From the NCBI GenBank assembly GCA_038184435.1, contig CP116227.1:4245501-4309500 (forward strand): DNA of 64,000 nucleotides, in the 5' to 3' direction. The stretch's first letter is position 1. Each line of letters begins with the position of its first letter. Source of the DNA: Nocardioides alkalitolerans (lineage in GTDB: Bacteria > Actinomycetota > Actinomycetes > Propionibacteriales > Nocardioidaceae). A program made the translations under genes and the position numbers. Shown here piece after piece: positions 1 to 8,257 of this stretch. A model generated the notes under the pieces. The model was given only the letters and a program-made list of their open reading frames with translations, made no database searches and had not been told where the DNA came from.

Positions 1-25
1 CCCCACCCCAAGGAGCCCCACCACC

Positions 26-1183
26 ATGAAGTTCGGAATCTTCTCCATGCCGGAGCACGTCCCGTGGGAGAACTGGACGCTGTCCTACGACCTCGACCTC
101 GAGAAGATCCAGACGGCAGAGCTGCTGGGTTTCGACGAGTTCTGGATCGGCGAGCACCACGCGGGTGGCTACGAGAACGTGCCGGTCCCCGACTACTACA
201 TCGCCAAGGCGTCGGCGCTCACGAGCCGGATCAAGCTGGGCACCGGCACCATCAACCTTCCCTACCACGACCCCTTCCTCGTGGCCGAACGCCTGGCGTT
301 CCTCGATCACCTGACGCACGGCCGTCTGATCGCGGGGTTCGGCGGGGGTGGTCTGCCCTTCGACCAGGCCCTGTTCGGGACGGCCGACACGGCCGCCGAG
401 CGCTTCGAGGAGGCGCTCCCCGTCGTCGCCCAGCTCCTCGACTCGACGGAGCCGTTCTCCCACGATGGGGAGTTCTGGCAGTTCAAGGACCGCGAGCTGC
501 AGGTGCGCCCCTTGCAGGAACCGCTGCCGATCGCCGTCGCAGGACTGCGCTCGCCGGGCAAGTACGAGCTGTGCGGCCGCAACGGGTACGGCGCGATGAG
601 CATGTACTACGTGCGTCCCGACGGCCCCGACGACGGCCCGCTCACCCTCCGCACGCAGGGCGAGGCGATCGACCGTGGTGCGCGCGAGGTCGGCCGGGAC
701 CCGCTGGAGGCGCGCCGCGAATGGCGCATCCTGCGGGAGGTCTACGTCGCGGAGAGCAAGCAGTCCGCCATCGAGGAGCTGCGGGAGGCGGCCCGCCGCT
801 CGTACGACTACATCATCGGTCTCGGTGCCGGAGCGCTGCTCAAGGCGGACCCGAGCGAGTCGGACGACGTGCTCACACTCGAGTACCTCGTCGAGAACCT
901 GCCGATGATCGTCGGCTCCCCCGAGGACTGCATCCGCCAGATCCACGAGCTGCGGGAGCAGGTCGGCTCCTTCGGGACCCTGGTGCTCAACGACCGCAAC
1001 TGGGTCACGGCCGACAAGTGGCGCCGCTCGAACGAGCTCTTCATGCGGTACGTCGCACCCGCGTTCCGTCGCTCCGAGGAGCAGGTGCGCCGCCGCCGGC
1101 TGGTCGACGGCGTCATGGAGGGCAGCGAGATCTGGCCGCCCCAGTGGTGGACCGACCGCCCGGTCGTCGCCGACGTGGACTGA
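26..1183 (+). CDS. LLM-class flavin-dependent monooxygenase
   Basis: A 385-residue luciferase-like (TIM-barrel) flavin monooxygenase. The N-terminus MKFGIFSMPEH and the WIGEHH motif near residue 42 are family hallmarks, as are the segments LGTGTINLPYHDP and HGRLIAGFGGGG. Such enzymes use reduced FMN supplied by a separate reductase to oxygenate an organic substrate; the length and N-terminal layout recall limonene monooxygenase-type members, but the substrate cannot be read from sequence. The ATG at 26 follows AAGGAG at 10-15. It starts a run with a zinc alcohol dehydrogenase 7 nt downstream, a Baeyer-Villiger monooxygenase and a flavin reductase at 3855 that could feed it FMNH2. Anything upstream lies outside the window, so this may not be the first gene of the operon. 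Confidence 0.88.
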   Translation: MKFGIFSMPEHVPWENWTLSYDLDLEKIQTAELLGFDEFWIGEHHAGGYENVPVPDYYIAKASALTSRIKLGTGTINLPYHDPFLVAERLAFLDHLTHGRLIAGFGGGGLPFDQALFGTADTAAERFEEALPVVAQLLDSTEPFSHDGEFWQFKDRELQVRPLQEPLPIAVAGLRSPGKYELCGRNGYGAMSMYYVRPDGPDDGPLTLRTQGEAIDRGAREVGRDPLEARREWRILREVYVAESKQSAIEELREAARRSYDYIIGLGAGALLKADPSESDDVLTLEYLVENLPMIVGSPEDCIRQIHELREQVGSFGTLVLNDRNWVTADKWRRSNELFMRYVAPAFRRSEEQVRRRRLVDGVMEGSEIWPPQWWTDRPVVADVD

Positions 1184-1190
1184 GCCGTCC

Positions 1191-2222
1191 GTGAAGGTCA
1201 TGGAGATCACCGAGAGCCGGGTGCTGGCGCAGGCGGAGCGCGCCGCACCGGTCCTCGGGCCCGACGAGGTCGCCGTCGACGTCGTGTTCTGCGGTGTGTG
1301 CGGCAGCGACCTCCACATGCTCGGCGACCGTGGGTTCCCCGCCGGCTCCGTCCTCGGTCACGAGCTCTCGGGCGTGGTGGCCGCGGTCGGCGCGGGCGTG
1401 GCGGAGCCGAGGATCGGCGACCGGGTCGTCGTGCTTCCGTACGAGAGCTGCGGTTCGTGCCGCTACTGCACCGAGGGTCGCGAGAACCTCTGCGTCACGG
1501 GCGGCCATCTCGGCAGCGTGATCGGGGTCCAGCGGCCCGGTGGGCTGGCGTCGACCGTGGTGGTGGCCGCTGGTTCGGTCGTGCCGTTGCCGCCGCGTGC
1601 GAGCCTCGAGCACGGGGCCCTGGCGGAGCCGGTGGCGGTGGCCTGCCGTGCGGCAGACCGGGTGCTCAGCGGCCCGGACGATCCGGTCGTGGTTGTCGGG
1701 ACGGGCCCGATCGGCATCCTCGTCGCGCTGGTGCTGGCCGCGGGAGGACGCACGGCGGTGCGCGCTCTCGAGGTGAACCCCGCCCGCAGGGCCCGGGCTG
1801 CCGCTCTGGGGATCGACGTGGTGGATCCCGCCGAGGGCACGACCGCGGCTCTGCGGGGCCAGGACGTCGCGACGTTCGTCGACTGCACGGGAGCGCCTGA
1901 GGCGGTCGCGAGCCAGGTAGCCGCAGTCCGCCGAGGCGGCAGGGTCGTGCTCGTCGGCCTCGGCGCCTCAGTCGAGATCGACGCCGAGCAGACCATTCTC
2001 CGCGAGATCGAGGTGGTCGGCTCGGCGGGCTACGCGCGACGCGACTTCCATCGCGCTGTCGAGCTGCTCGCCTCGGGTGCCCTGCCCGCCGACGCCCTGA
2101 TCACACGCGTCGCGCCCATCGCCGACGCCGACAACGTCTTCGCCGACCTGCGCGATCCCGCGACCACCCACATCAAGGTCCTGCTCCGGCACGACCATCG
2201 AGGAGACACGAGAGATGACTGA
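1191..2222 (+). CDS. Zinc-dependent alcohol dehydrogenase (MDR family)
   Basis: A 343-residue medium-chain dehydrogenase. Catalytic-zinc residues are visible in CGVCGSDLHM and GHELSG; the structural zinc lobe is intact as CGSCRYCTEGRENLC, and the nucleotide-binding turn is VVGTGPIGIL. It probably oxidises a secondary alcohol to a ketone with NAD(P), which would supply the next enzyme, a Baeyer-Villiger monooxygenase. The start is a GTG at 1191, 7 nt after the monooxygenase stop. Its end overlaps the next gene's ATG at 2215 by 8 nt, so the three genes are translationally coupled. It could act on a sugar alcohol or a terpenoid alcohol; the family alone does not decide. Confidence 0.85.
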   Translation: MKVMEITESRVLAQAERAAPVLGPDEVAVDVVFCGVCGSDLHMLGDRGFPAGSVLGHELSGVVAAVGAGVAEPRIGDRVVVLPYESCGSCRYCTEGRENLCVTGGHLGSVIGVQRPGGLASTVVVAAGSVVPLPPRASLEHGALAEPVAVACRAADRVLSGPDDPVVVVGTGPIGILVALVLAAGGRTAVRALEVNPARRARAAALGIDVVDPAEGTTAALRGQDVATFVDCTGAPEAVASQVAAVRRGGRVVLVGLGASVEIDAEQTILREIEVVGSAGYARRDFHRAVELLASGALPADALITRVAPIADADNVFADLRDPATTHIKVLLRHDHRGDTRDD

Positions 2223-3858
2223 TCCCGCACACGCCTCGACCCGGTTCGACGTGGTCGTGGTGGGGGCTGGCCTGGCCGGCCTCTACGCCCTGCACCGCTT
2301 CCGTGCCCGTGGCCTGTCCGTGCAGGTCGTCGAGGCAGCCCCCGACATCGGCGGCACCTGGTACTGGAACGCCTACCCGGGGGCCCGGTGCGACGTCGAG
2401 AGCATGGACTACTCGTACTCGTTCTCGCCGGAGCTGGACCAGGAGTGGACGTGGAGCGAGCTCTACCCCGCTCAGCCGGAGATCCTGTCCTACATCCACC
2501 ACGTCGCCGACCGCTTCGACCTGCGGCGCGACGTGCGGCTCTCGACGACGGTGCAGCACGCGACGTACGACGAGGAGCGGTGCCGCTGGGCCATCGGGCT
2601 CGACGCGGGGGAGATCCTCGACGCGCAGTACGTCGTGTTCGCCACGGGCAGCCTCTCGGCTCCTCTCGACCCGCCGTTCGCGGGCTTCGACACCTTCGAA
2701 GGCGAGTGGTACCAGACGTCGCGCTGGCCCCGCCGGGAGGTGTCGTTCGAGGGCAAGCGCGTCGCGGTCATCGGCACGGGCTCGAGCGGGGTGCAATCCA
2801 TCCCCGTGATCGCGGAGACGGCCGCCGAGGTCAGGGTGTTCCAGCGGACCCCGAACTTCAGCATCCCGGCTCGGAACCGCCCGCTCGATCCAGACGAGGT
2901 CGCGGCACGCAAGGCGGTCTACCCGGCTCACCGGCAGGCCCAGCGGAACTCCCCCAGTGGTGTGACCGTCGACGTCAACCCGCGCAGCGCGCACACCTAT
3001 GCCCCTGCCGAGGCGCAGGCCGAGATGCGACGGCGCTGGGATGTCGGCGGGGCGCCGATCTTCAACGTCGCGTTCGTCGACACCATGACCGACATCGAGG
3101 CGAACACCTTGCTCGCCGACTTCGTGCGCGACCGGATCCGCGAGAAGGTCGAGGACCCCGCGACCGCGGAGCTCCTCGTGCCGACGGACCACCCGATCGC
3201 GGCGAAACGGCTGTGCTGCGACACGGACTACTTCGAGACCTACAACGCCGACCACGTGCACCTGGTCGACGTGCGCAGCAACCCCATCCGTCGGATCGTC
3301 CCCGCCGGGGTCGAGCTCGACGACGGGACGCTGCACGAGGTCGACACGATCGTCTACGCCGTCGGGTACGACGCGCTGTCCGGCGCTCTCGGGCGCATCG
3401 ACATCCGCGGGACGGGGGGCCGGTGCCTCGCGGACGAGTGGCGCGACGCAGGCGGACCGACGACGTACCTGGGCCTCGCGGTCCACGGCTTCCCCAACAT
3501 GTTCACCGTCACGGGTCCCGGGAGCCCCGCGGTGCTGGCGGTGATGATCGTCGCGATCGAGCAGCACGTCGAGTGGATCGACGACTGCCTCGCGCACCTC
3601 GCCGACCAGGGGCTCGGGGTCATCGAGGCGACCGAGGTCGCGCAGAAGGAGTGGACCGACCGGGTCGAGGACGTCATCCAGGGCACGGTGTTCCCCCTCG
3701 CGACGAACTCCTACTACGGCGGCGCGAACGTGCCGGGCAAGTGGCGCCGGATCCCGCTGTGGGCGGGCGGCCAGAAGGCGTACCGCGACATCTGCGACGA
3801 GGTCGCCGACAACGGGTACGAGGGGTTCACGCTGCGTCCGGCCCCGGAGGGGGCGTGA
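2215..3858 (+). CDS. Flavin-containing Baeyer-Villiger monooxygenase
   Basis: A 547-residue cyclohexanone-monooxygenase-type protein. The FAD site VVVGAGLAGL is at residues 14-23, followed by GGTWYWNAYPGARCD, and the second dinucleotide site VAVIGTGSSGVQS. The family inserts oxygen next to a ketone carbonyl using NADPH and O2, giving an ester or lactone. The fingerprint between the two Rossmann motifs reads FEGEWYQTSRWP, so the position usually occupied by His (consensus FxGxxxHxxxWP) is Gln167; the codon CAG at 2713-2715 is clear. The ATG at 2215 overlaps the dehydrogenase end, and the stop overlaps the flavin reductase GTG, so it sits mid-operon. The neighbouring alcohol dehydrogenase could make its ketone substrate. 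Confidence 0.92.
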   Translation: MTDPAHASTRFDVVVVGAGLAGLYALHRFRARGLSVQVVEAAPDIGGTWYWNAYPGARCDVESMDYSYSFSPELDQEWTWSELYPAQPEILSYIHHVADRFDLRRDVRLSTTVQHATYDEERCRWAIGLDAGEILDAQYVVFATGSLSAPLDPPFAGFDTFEGEWYQTSRWPRREVSFEGKRVAVIGTGSSGVQSIPVIAETAAEVRVFQRTPNFSIPARNRPLDPDEVAARKAVYPAHRQAQRNSPSGVTVDVNPRSAHTYAPAEAQAEMRRRWDVGGAPIFNVAFVDTMTDIEANTLLADFVRDRIREKVEDPATAELLVPTDHPIAAKRLCCDTDYFETYNADHVHLVDVRSNPIRRIVPAGVELDDGTLHEVDTIVYAVGYDALSGALGRIDIRGTGGRCLADEWRDAGGPTTYLGLAVHGFPNMFTVTGPGSPAVLAVMIVAIEQHVEWIDDCLAHLADQGLGVIEATEVAQKEWTDRVEDVIQGTVFPLATNSYYGGANVPGKWRRIPLWAGGQKAYRDICDEVADNGYEGFTLRPAPEGA

Positions 3859-4430
3859 CCGGGGTGGGGGCCGACGAGGCCCTGGGTGAGGTCGTCACCG
3901 ATGCGGGTTTCCGTGCCGCCATGGGCCGCTTCGCCTCCGGCGTGACCGTGGTGACGACACGGGTGGCGGGGGAGGACCTGGGGGCGACGGTGAGCGCCTT
4001 CTCGTCGCTCTCGAACGACCCGCCCAGCGTGCTGGTCTGTCTCAACGCCTCGTCCGAGACGTGCCAGGGGGTCCAGGCCAGCGGCGCGTTCACGGTCAAC
4101 GTCCTTGCGCGTGACCAGACCGACGTGGCGCTACGGCTCGCCGGCAAGGGGCGCGGCAAGCTCGACGGGATGCTCGTGGAGCGCTCGCCGCGTCTTGGCC
4201 ACGCCGTGCTCAGCGGCAGCCACGCCACGATCGAGTGCGCGCTCACCCGTGCCGTGCCCTCAGGCACGCACGTCGTGCTGCTGGCGGACGTGTTGTCCAT
4301 CCGGCTCGGGCAGCGGAGCAGACCCCTGACGTACCACGCCGGCGCCTTCGGGCGGTTCGTCGAGGAGCGCGGCTCCCGCGGTCGCGTCGTGCTGCCCGAC
4401 TTCCACAGCCACGAGAGCGACCTGTGGTGA
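3855..4430 (+). CDS. Flavin reductase family protein
   Basis: A 191-residue HpaC/RutF-type flavin reductase. The segments MGRFASGVTVVTTR, ATVSAFSSLSNDPPSVLVCL and GAFTVNVLA are characteristic of the FMN-binding split barrel. It should reduce free FMN with NAD(P)H and hand it to the luciferase-like monooxygenase at the head of the operon; the Baeyer-Villiger enzyme carries its own FAD and does not need it. The GTG at 3855 overlaps the preceding stop as GTGA and follows GGAGGGGG. An ATG at 3921 is a shorter alternative, but it would start right at MGRFASGV and lose the coupling. Confidence 0.85.
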   Translation: MTGVGADEALGEVVTDAGFRAAMGRFASGVTVVTTRVAGEDLGATVSAFSSLSNDPPSVLVCLNASSETCQGVQASGAFTVNVLARDQTDVALRLAGKGRGKLDGMLVERSPRLGHAVLSGSHATIECALTRAVPSGTHVVLLADVLSIRLGQRSRPLTYHAGAFGRFVEERGSRGRVVLPDFHSHESDLW

Positions 4431-4485
4431 CCCCGAGCGTCATCACGCTCATCCCCACCCGCAGCTCGACGACAAGGAGAACCCC

Positions 4486-4779
4486 ATGCGCATCGTGAGC
4501 GACCACGGAGAAGTGCCGGCGCGCACCGTGCTCGAGGAAACCGGTAGCTTCGACGCATTCAGCATCGAGATACGTGTCCCTAGTCACACCTGGGTCGATC
4601 GTGACATCCTGTGCGAGCTCGCGGGGGACGCCGTCGACCGCGCGTGGCTGGACCGGCTCGACACGATGGTGGCGTACGCCGAGCGGCAGGGATGGGTCGA
4701 CGATCGAGGGCGCATCCGCGCGCATCTCGAGGTCGTGCAAGCGGACGTCGTGGCGCAGGCCGGCTCGGGCACGGACTGA
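4486..4779 (+). CDS. Small protein of unknown function
   Basis: A 97-residue acidic, soluble-looking protein that I do not recognise. There is no signal peptide, membrane segment or metal motif. The middle (VPSHTWVDRDILCELAG) and the helical stretch WLDRLDTMVAYAERQGWVD suggest a compact alpha/beta or helical fold with a single cysteine. The ATG at 4486 follows AAGGAGA at 4474-4480. It lies between the flavin reductase and the AraC-type regulator on the same strand, so it is probably co-expressed with the oxygenase genes and may be an accessory to them; that role is inferred from position only. Confidence 0.7.
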   Translation: MRIVSDHGEVPARTVLEETGSFDAFSIEIRVPSHTWVDRDILCELAGDAVDRAWLDRLDTMVAYAERQGWVDDRGRIRAHLEVVQADVVAQAGSGTD

Positions 4780-4803
4780 CCGGGCAGAGGTGGTCGGTGC
4801 GAG

Positions 4804-5787
4804 ATGAGTAGTGCGATGGTGAAGCGGGTGCTCCGCACCGACGATCGCGAGATCGCTGAGTCAACGGTGTCGAGCACGTACGAACCGAGCTCCATCGAGG
4901 TGGGGCCGCGGCAGGCGTTCGAGTTCACGTTGGACGCGGCGCAGCTGACCCACGTCGTCGCCGGCCGGCTCCACGTGCGCAAGCCGAGCCGGCTCCACGG
5001 CACGGAGGAGTCGGGGCAGTACCACGTGTGTCTGCCCCTGACCGGCAAGGTCATCTGCGCCGGAGCGACCGACGAGCCCGTGGCCATCGCGCCCGGGCGG
5101 GCCTCCGTCTGGGGTCCGGGGCAGGTCCCCGACACCATCTGGGCGGCCGGCACCACACTCATGTGCTTCATGGTGCCGCCCGAGGTGGTTGCCGCCGAGG
5201 CGCAGGCGCTGCTGGGCCGAGAGGTGGCGGCCCCGGTCGTGTTCGAGCCCAAGATGGACCTGACGTCGCCCGGCGGCCGCAGCTGGTGGCGGCTGGTGAC
5301 CCTGCTCGCCGGTGAGCTCGAGGCGGACTCGGGCCTCATTCAGGAGGCGGTCACGCGTCATCACTTCGAGCGGCTGCTCGTGGAGGGCCTGCTGCTCGCG
5401 CACCAGCACTCCCTCAGTGACGTGTTGCAGCAGCGCTCGCGCAACTCGACCACGCGAGCCGTGGCCCGCGCGATCGAGCTGATCGAGGAGGACCCGTCCG
5501 CACCGTGGTCGGCGCTCTCGCTCGCGAGCCGGGTCCACATCAGTGTGCGCTCTCTCCAGGAGGGTTTCCGGCGCGAGCTCGACACGTCGCCGATGAGCCA
5601 CGTCCGAGACGTGCGTCTGCGGCGGGTGCACGAAGACCTGGCGGCGTTGCCGCCCGGTCCGACGGTGAACCAGATCGCACAGCGATGGGGCTTCCTGCAC
5701 ATGGGCCGCTTCGCTGACCACTACCGACGGCGGTACGGCGAGCTGCCGTCAGTTAGTCGACGTCGCGCTGTCGTCGGCGACGTCTGA
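4804..5787 (+). CDS. AraC family transcriptional regulator
   Basis: A 327-residue regulator. Residues about 30-190 form an AraC-binding-like (cupin-type) sensor domain. The C-terminal third is a double helix-turn-helix, recognisable in WSALSLASRVHISVRSLQEGFRRELDTSPMSHV-type spacing (first HTH about 235-275) and the second HTH ending GFLHMGRFADHYRRRYGELPS. It probably senses a substrate or intermediate of the flanking oxygenase genes and activates them. ATG 4804 is used here; ATG 4816 in the same frame is an equal alternative, since neither has a strong ribosome site. It closes the first half of the island; a strong hairpin follows 18 nt after its stop. Confidence 0.88.
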   Translation: MSSAMVKRVLRTDDREIAESTVSSTYEPSSIEVGPRQAFEFTLDAAQLTHVVAGRLHVRKPSRLHGTEESGQYHVCLPLTGKVICAGATDEPVAIAPGRASVWGPGQVPDTIWAAGTTLMCFMVPPEVVAAEAQALLGREVAAPVVFEPKMDLTSPGGRSWWRLVTLLAGELEADSGLIQEAVTRHHFERLLVEGLLLAHQHSLSDVLQQRSRNSTTRAVARAIELIEEDPSAPWSALSLASRVHISVRSLQEGFRRELDTSPMSHVRDVRLRRVHEDLAALPPGPTVNQIAQRWGFLHMGRFADHYRRRYGELPSVSRRRAVVGDV

Positions 5788-5805
5788 GACCCCCTGATCC
5801 GCGCT

Positions 5806-5837
5806 CCGGCGCCCGCACCCGACGGTGCGGGCGCCGG
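5806..5837 (+). terminator. Strong hairpin after the AraC gene
   Basis: A perfect 14-bp stem, arms 5806-5819 and 5824-5837, with a 4-nt loop CGAC. There is no T-run after it, as is common for actinobacterial terminators. It lies just after the regulator stop and probably ends that transcript, separating it from the ABC transporter genes. Confidence 0.65.
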
Positions 5838-6080
5838 TCGCACGTCCGGGGTCGGTCCGCACGCGAGTCGTCTCGTGGCGCTGTATCCGAATTACGCGGG
5901 GTGTCCCGCCGCGCGTGTGGTGGCGGGCGGTTTCACAGGGCTCACACGCCGAAACGCGCAGACCTCCGCCGAGCGCCTGGACATCCATGATCATCGATCG
6001 CTTGACTCTGTGAGACGCAGGTCACACCGGCCGTCGACTCGGGACCTGGCCGCCCCATCCCCCGAACGAGGAGCAATGCC
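5838..6080. promoter_or_regulatory. Intergenic region ahead of the ABC importer genes
   Basis: A gap that lacks a convincing gene. It contains the self-complementary octamer ATGATCAT at 5987-5994, directly followed by CGATCG at 5995-6000, and a TTGACT hexamer near 6002; I cannot place a matching -10 box. This is the likely site for the importer promoter and for binding of the adjacent AraC-type regulator. Nothing else is visible. Confidence 0.35.
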
Positions 6081-7208
6081 GTGACGTCTTCATCCCCCCG
6101 CCGCCGGGCCATCGCACTGGCGGCGTCCACTGCCCTGGCGGCGAGTGCCCTCGCGGCCTGCGGTACCGGCTCCGACTCGGCCGGTCCGCCCGCGTCCCAG
6201 GAGCAGCTCGACGCGGCTGCGGCAGCCGTGGAGCCCTACCGGTCGGCCCCGACGTCGATCGGCGCCGACGAGCCGGTCAGTGCGCCGCCGAGCGGCAACA
6301 AGACCATCGCCTTCCTCAGCTGCAACGTCGAGGTGTGCATCAAGTCGCAGGAGGCCGGCGTCGCGGCGGCCGAGGCGATCGGTTGGGAGGGCATCGCCAT
6401 CCCGTTCGACGGCACGCCCGAGGACGTGCTCGAGAAGGTGCGCTACGCCATCGACCAGGGCGTCGACGGGATCGCCATCAACGGAGTGCCGAGTGCGACA
6501 TTCGAGGCGGCGTACGACGAGGCCGAGGCAGCGGGCATCCCCATCGTGCTCGGTGCGAGCCCCGACGTCGCCGAGGGTCCGATCATCGCGGTGCAGGACG
6601 GCATCCCGGAGTTCACCACCGTGGGCGAGGTGCTCGGCAACTACATCATCGCGGACAGCGAGGGTGACGCGAACGTGCTGCTCTTCGAGATGGCCAACTT
6701 CCCCATCGGTCAGCAGATCATCGCCACGGCGGCCGAGACGATCGAGGAGAACTGTTCCTCGTGCAGCGCGAAGGTCGTCACGACGCAGGTCTCCGACATC
6801 GGTACGACCATGCCGAGCATCGTCGTCAGCGAGGTGCAGCGCAGCGCCGACGTCAACTACGTCGCCTTCGCCGACTCGGTGATGACGGGCGGCGTCGCTG
6901 CCAGCCTGCGCGAGGGCGGCGTGGCCGACCGGGTCCGCATCGTCGGCGCCAACGCCTCATCCGCGTCGCTGGAGAACGTCCGCAACGGCACGGAGCGCGG
7001 ATATGTGCAGTTCTCGGTGACCTACTTCAACTGGCAGGCCGTCGACGCGTTCGTGCGGCACTTCAACGGCGACCCGCAGATCGAGCGTTGGGAGATGCCG
7101 CTGCGGCTCGTCACCGCCGAGACGGTCGAGGGCCAGTCCGAGGACGAGCTGCTCTTCGACCTCCCGGCCGACATGTCCGAGCAGTTCCTCGCCCTCTGGC
7201 AGCGCTGA
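6081..7208 (+). CDS. CUT2-type ABC transporter substrate-binding lipoprotein
   Basis: A 375-residue secreted binding protein of the ribose/xylose-binding fold. The signal peptide has a basic start (PRRR), a hydrophobic core and the lipobox LAAC with Cys27 as lipid anchor. The mature part begins its binding domain around TIAFLSCNVEVCIKSQEAG and keeps the family phrase AAAEAIGWEGIAIPFDG. Two close cysteine pairs (SCNVEVC and NCSSC) are unusual and could form disulfides outside the cell. The GTG at 6081 follows GAGGAG at 6068-6073. It should deliver a ligand to the permease and ATPase encoded next; the neighbours suggest the ligand may be a cyclic alcohol or ketone rather than a plain sugar, which is inference. 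Confidence 0.9.
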   Translation: MTSSSPRRRAIALAASTALAASALAACGTGSDSAGPPASQEQLDAAAAAVEPYRSAPTSIGADEPVSAPPSGNKTIAFLSCNVEVCIKSQEAGVAAAEAIGWEGIAIPFDGTPEDVLEKVRYAIDQGVDGIAINGVPSATFEAAYDEAEAAGIPIVLGASPDVAEGPIIAVQDGIPEFTTVGEVLGNYIIADSEGDANVLLFEMANFPIGQQIIATAAETIEENCSSCSAKVVTTQVSDIGTTMPSIVVSEVQRSADVNYVAFADSVMTGGVAASLREGGVADRVRIVGANASSASLENVRNGTERGYVQFSVTYFNWQAVDAFVRHFNGDPQIERWEMPLRLVTAETVEGQSEDELLFDLPADMSEQFLALWQR

Positions 7209-7240
7209 GTCCTGGCCGACCCACCCGACAGGAGAGATCC

Positions 7241-8257
7241 ATGACCGTCGTCGCCACCCCCGCGGCCGCGAGCCGCACCGCCGAGCCGGAGCCGCCTCGG
7301 CGTCGCACAGTGCGCTTCCTCAGCCTCAGCAACGTCAGCCTCCTCTTCATCTGGGCGATCCTGATCGTGACCTTCGGGCTCCTGGCGCCCGACACGTTCC
7401 TCACCGTCGACACCTTCCGCACCGTGCTGGCGGGCCAGGCCATCACCGCGATCATGGCGCTCGCGCTGCTCATGCCGATCGCGGCGGCGCAGTTCGACCT
7501 CTCCATCGCCGGGTCGATGGGGATGGGGATCGTCCTCGTCGCCACCTTCATGTCGAAGCTCGAGACGGGGGTCGCGACGGCCATGGGGCTGACGCTGATC
7601 GTCGGTGTCGCCATCGGTCTGATCAACGCGTTCATCGTGGTGCGGCTCAAGGTCAACTCGTTCATCGCCACGCTGGGCACCGGATCCGTCCTCGTGGCCG
7701 GGATCCAGTGGGTGACCGGCGGCCAGCAGATCGTCGCGGGCATCCCGACCACCTTCACCGATCTCGGGCGCCACGAGGTCTTCACGATCCCCCTGTCGGT
7801 GGTCTACATGTTCCTGATCGCCGGCGTCATGTGGTACGTCCTCGAGCTGCGCCAGACCGGGCGCTACCTCTACGCGATCGGATCCAACAAGGAGGCGGCG
7901 CGTCTCGCCGGCGTCCGGGTCGACCGGCTCACCACGATCGCGCTCGTCGTGTCCGCCGTCATCGCCACCATCGCCGGGATCGTGTTCGTGATGCGCATCG
8001 GGTCGGCCTCGCTCGACGCGGGCACGCCGTACCTGCTCCCGGCGTTCGCGGCCGCCTTCCTCGGCGCCACGCAGTTCCGGCAGGGCAATGTCAACGTGCT
8101 CGGCACCCTGGTCGCGGTGTACGTGCTCGCGACGGGCGTGAAGGGGGTGCAGCTGATCGGCGCACCCTTCTGGGTGGACGACCTCTTCAACGGGGTGGCG
8201 CTGATCATCGCCGTGGCGCTCGCGGTCCGCTCCGGGCAGCAGAAGGCGCTCGTGTGA
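7241..8257 (+). CDS. CUT2-type ABC transporter permease
   Basis: A 338-residue RbsC-like integral membrane permease with roughly eight to ten hydrophobic segments. The conserved stretch FDLSIAGSMGMG resembles the family signature around the transmembrane core, and RQTGRYLYAIGSNKEAARLAGV is the typical cytoplasmic loop. It forms the channel for the substrate bound by the lipoprotein upstream. The ATG at 7241 follows AGGAGA at 7230-7235. The stop shares one base with the ATG of the ATPase gene, so expression is coupled. Confidence 0.92.
   Translation: MTVVATPAAASRTAEPEPPRRRTVRFLSLSNVSLLFIWAILIVTFGLLAPDTFLTVDTFRTVLAGQAITAIMALALLMPIAAAQFDLSIAGSMGMGIVLVATFMSKLETGVATAMGLTLIVGVAIGLINAFIVVRLKVNSFIATLGTGSVLVAGIQWVTGGQQIVAGIPTTFTDLGRHEVFTIPLSVVYMFLIAGVMWYVLELRQTGRYLYAIGSNKEAARLAGVRVDRLTTIALVVSAVIATIAGIVFVMRIGSASLDAGTPYLLPAFAAAFLGATQFRQGNVNVLGTLVAVYVLATGVKGVQLIGAPFWVDDLFNGVALIIAVALAVRSGQQKALV

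Noticed and set aside
2173..3597. A 474-codon minus-strand frame opposite the Baeyer-Villiger monooxygenase.
   Set aside because: Antisense shadow of a gene with clear FAD motifs; no ribosome site or recognisable product.
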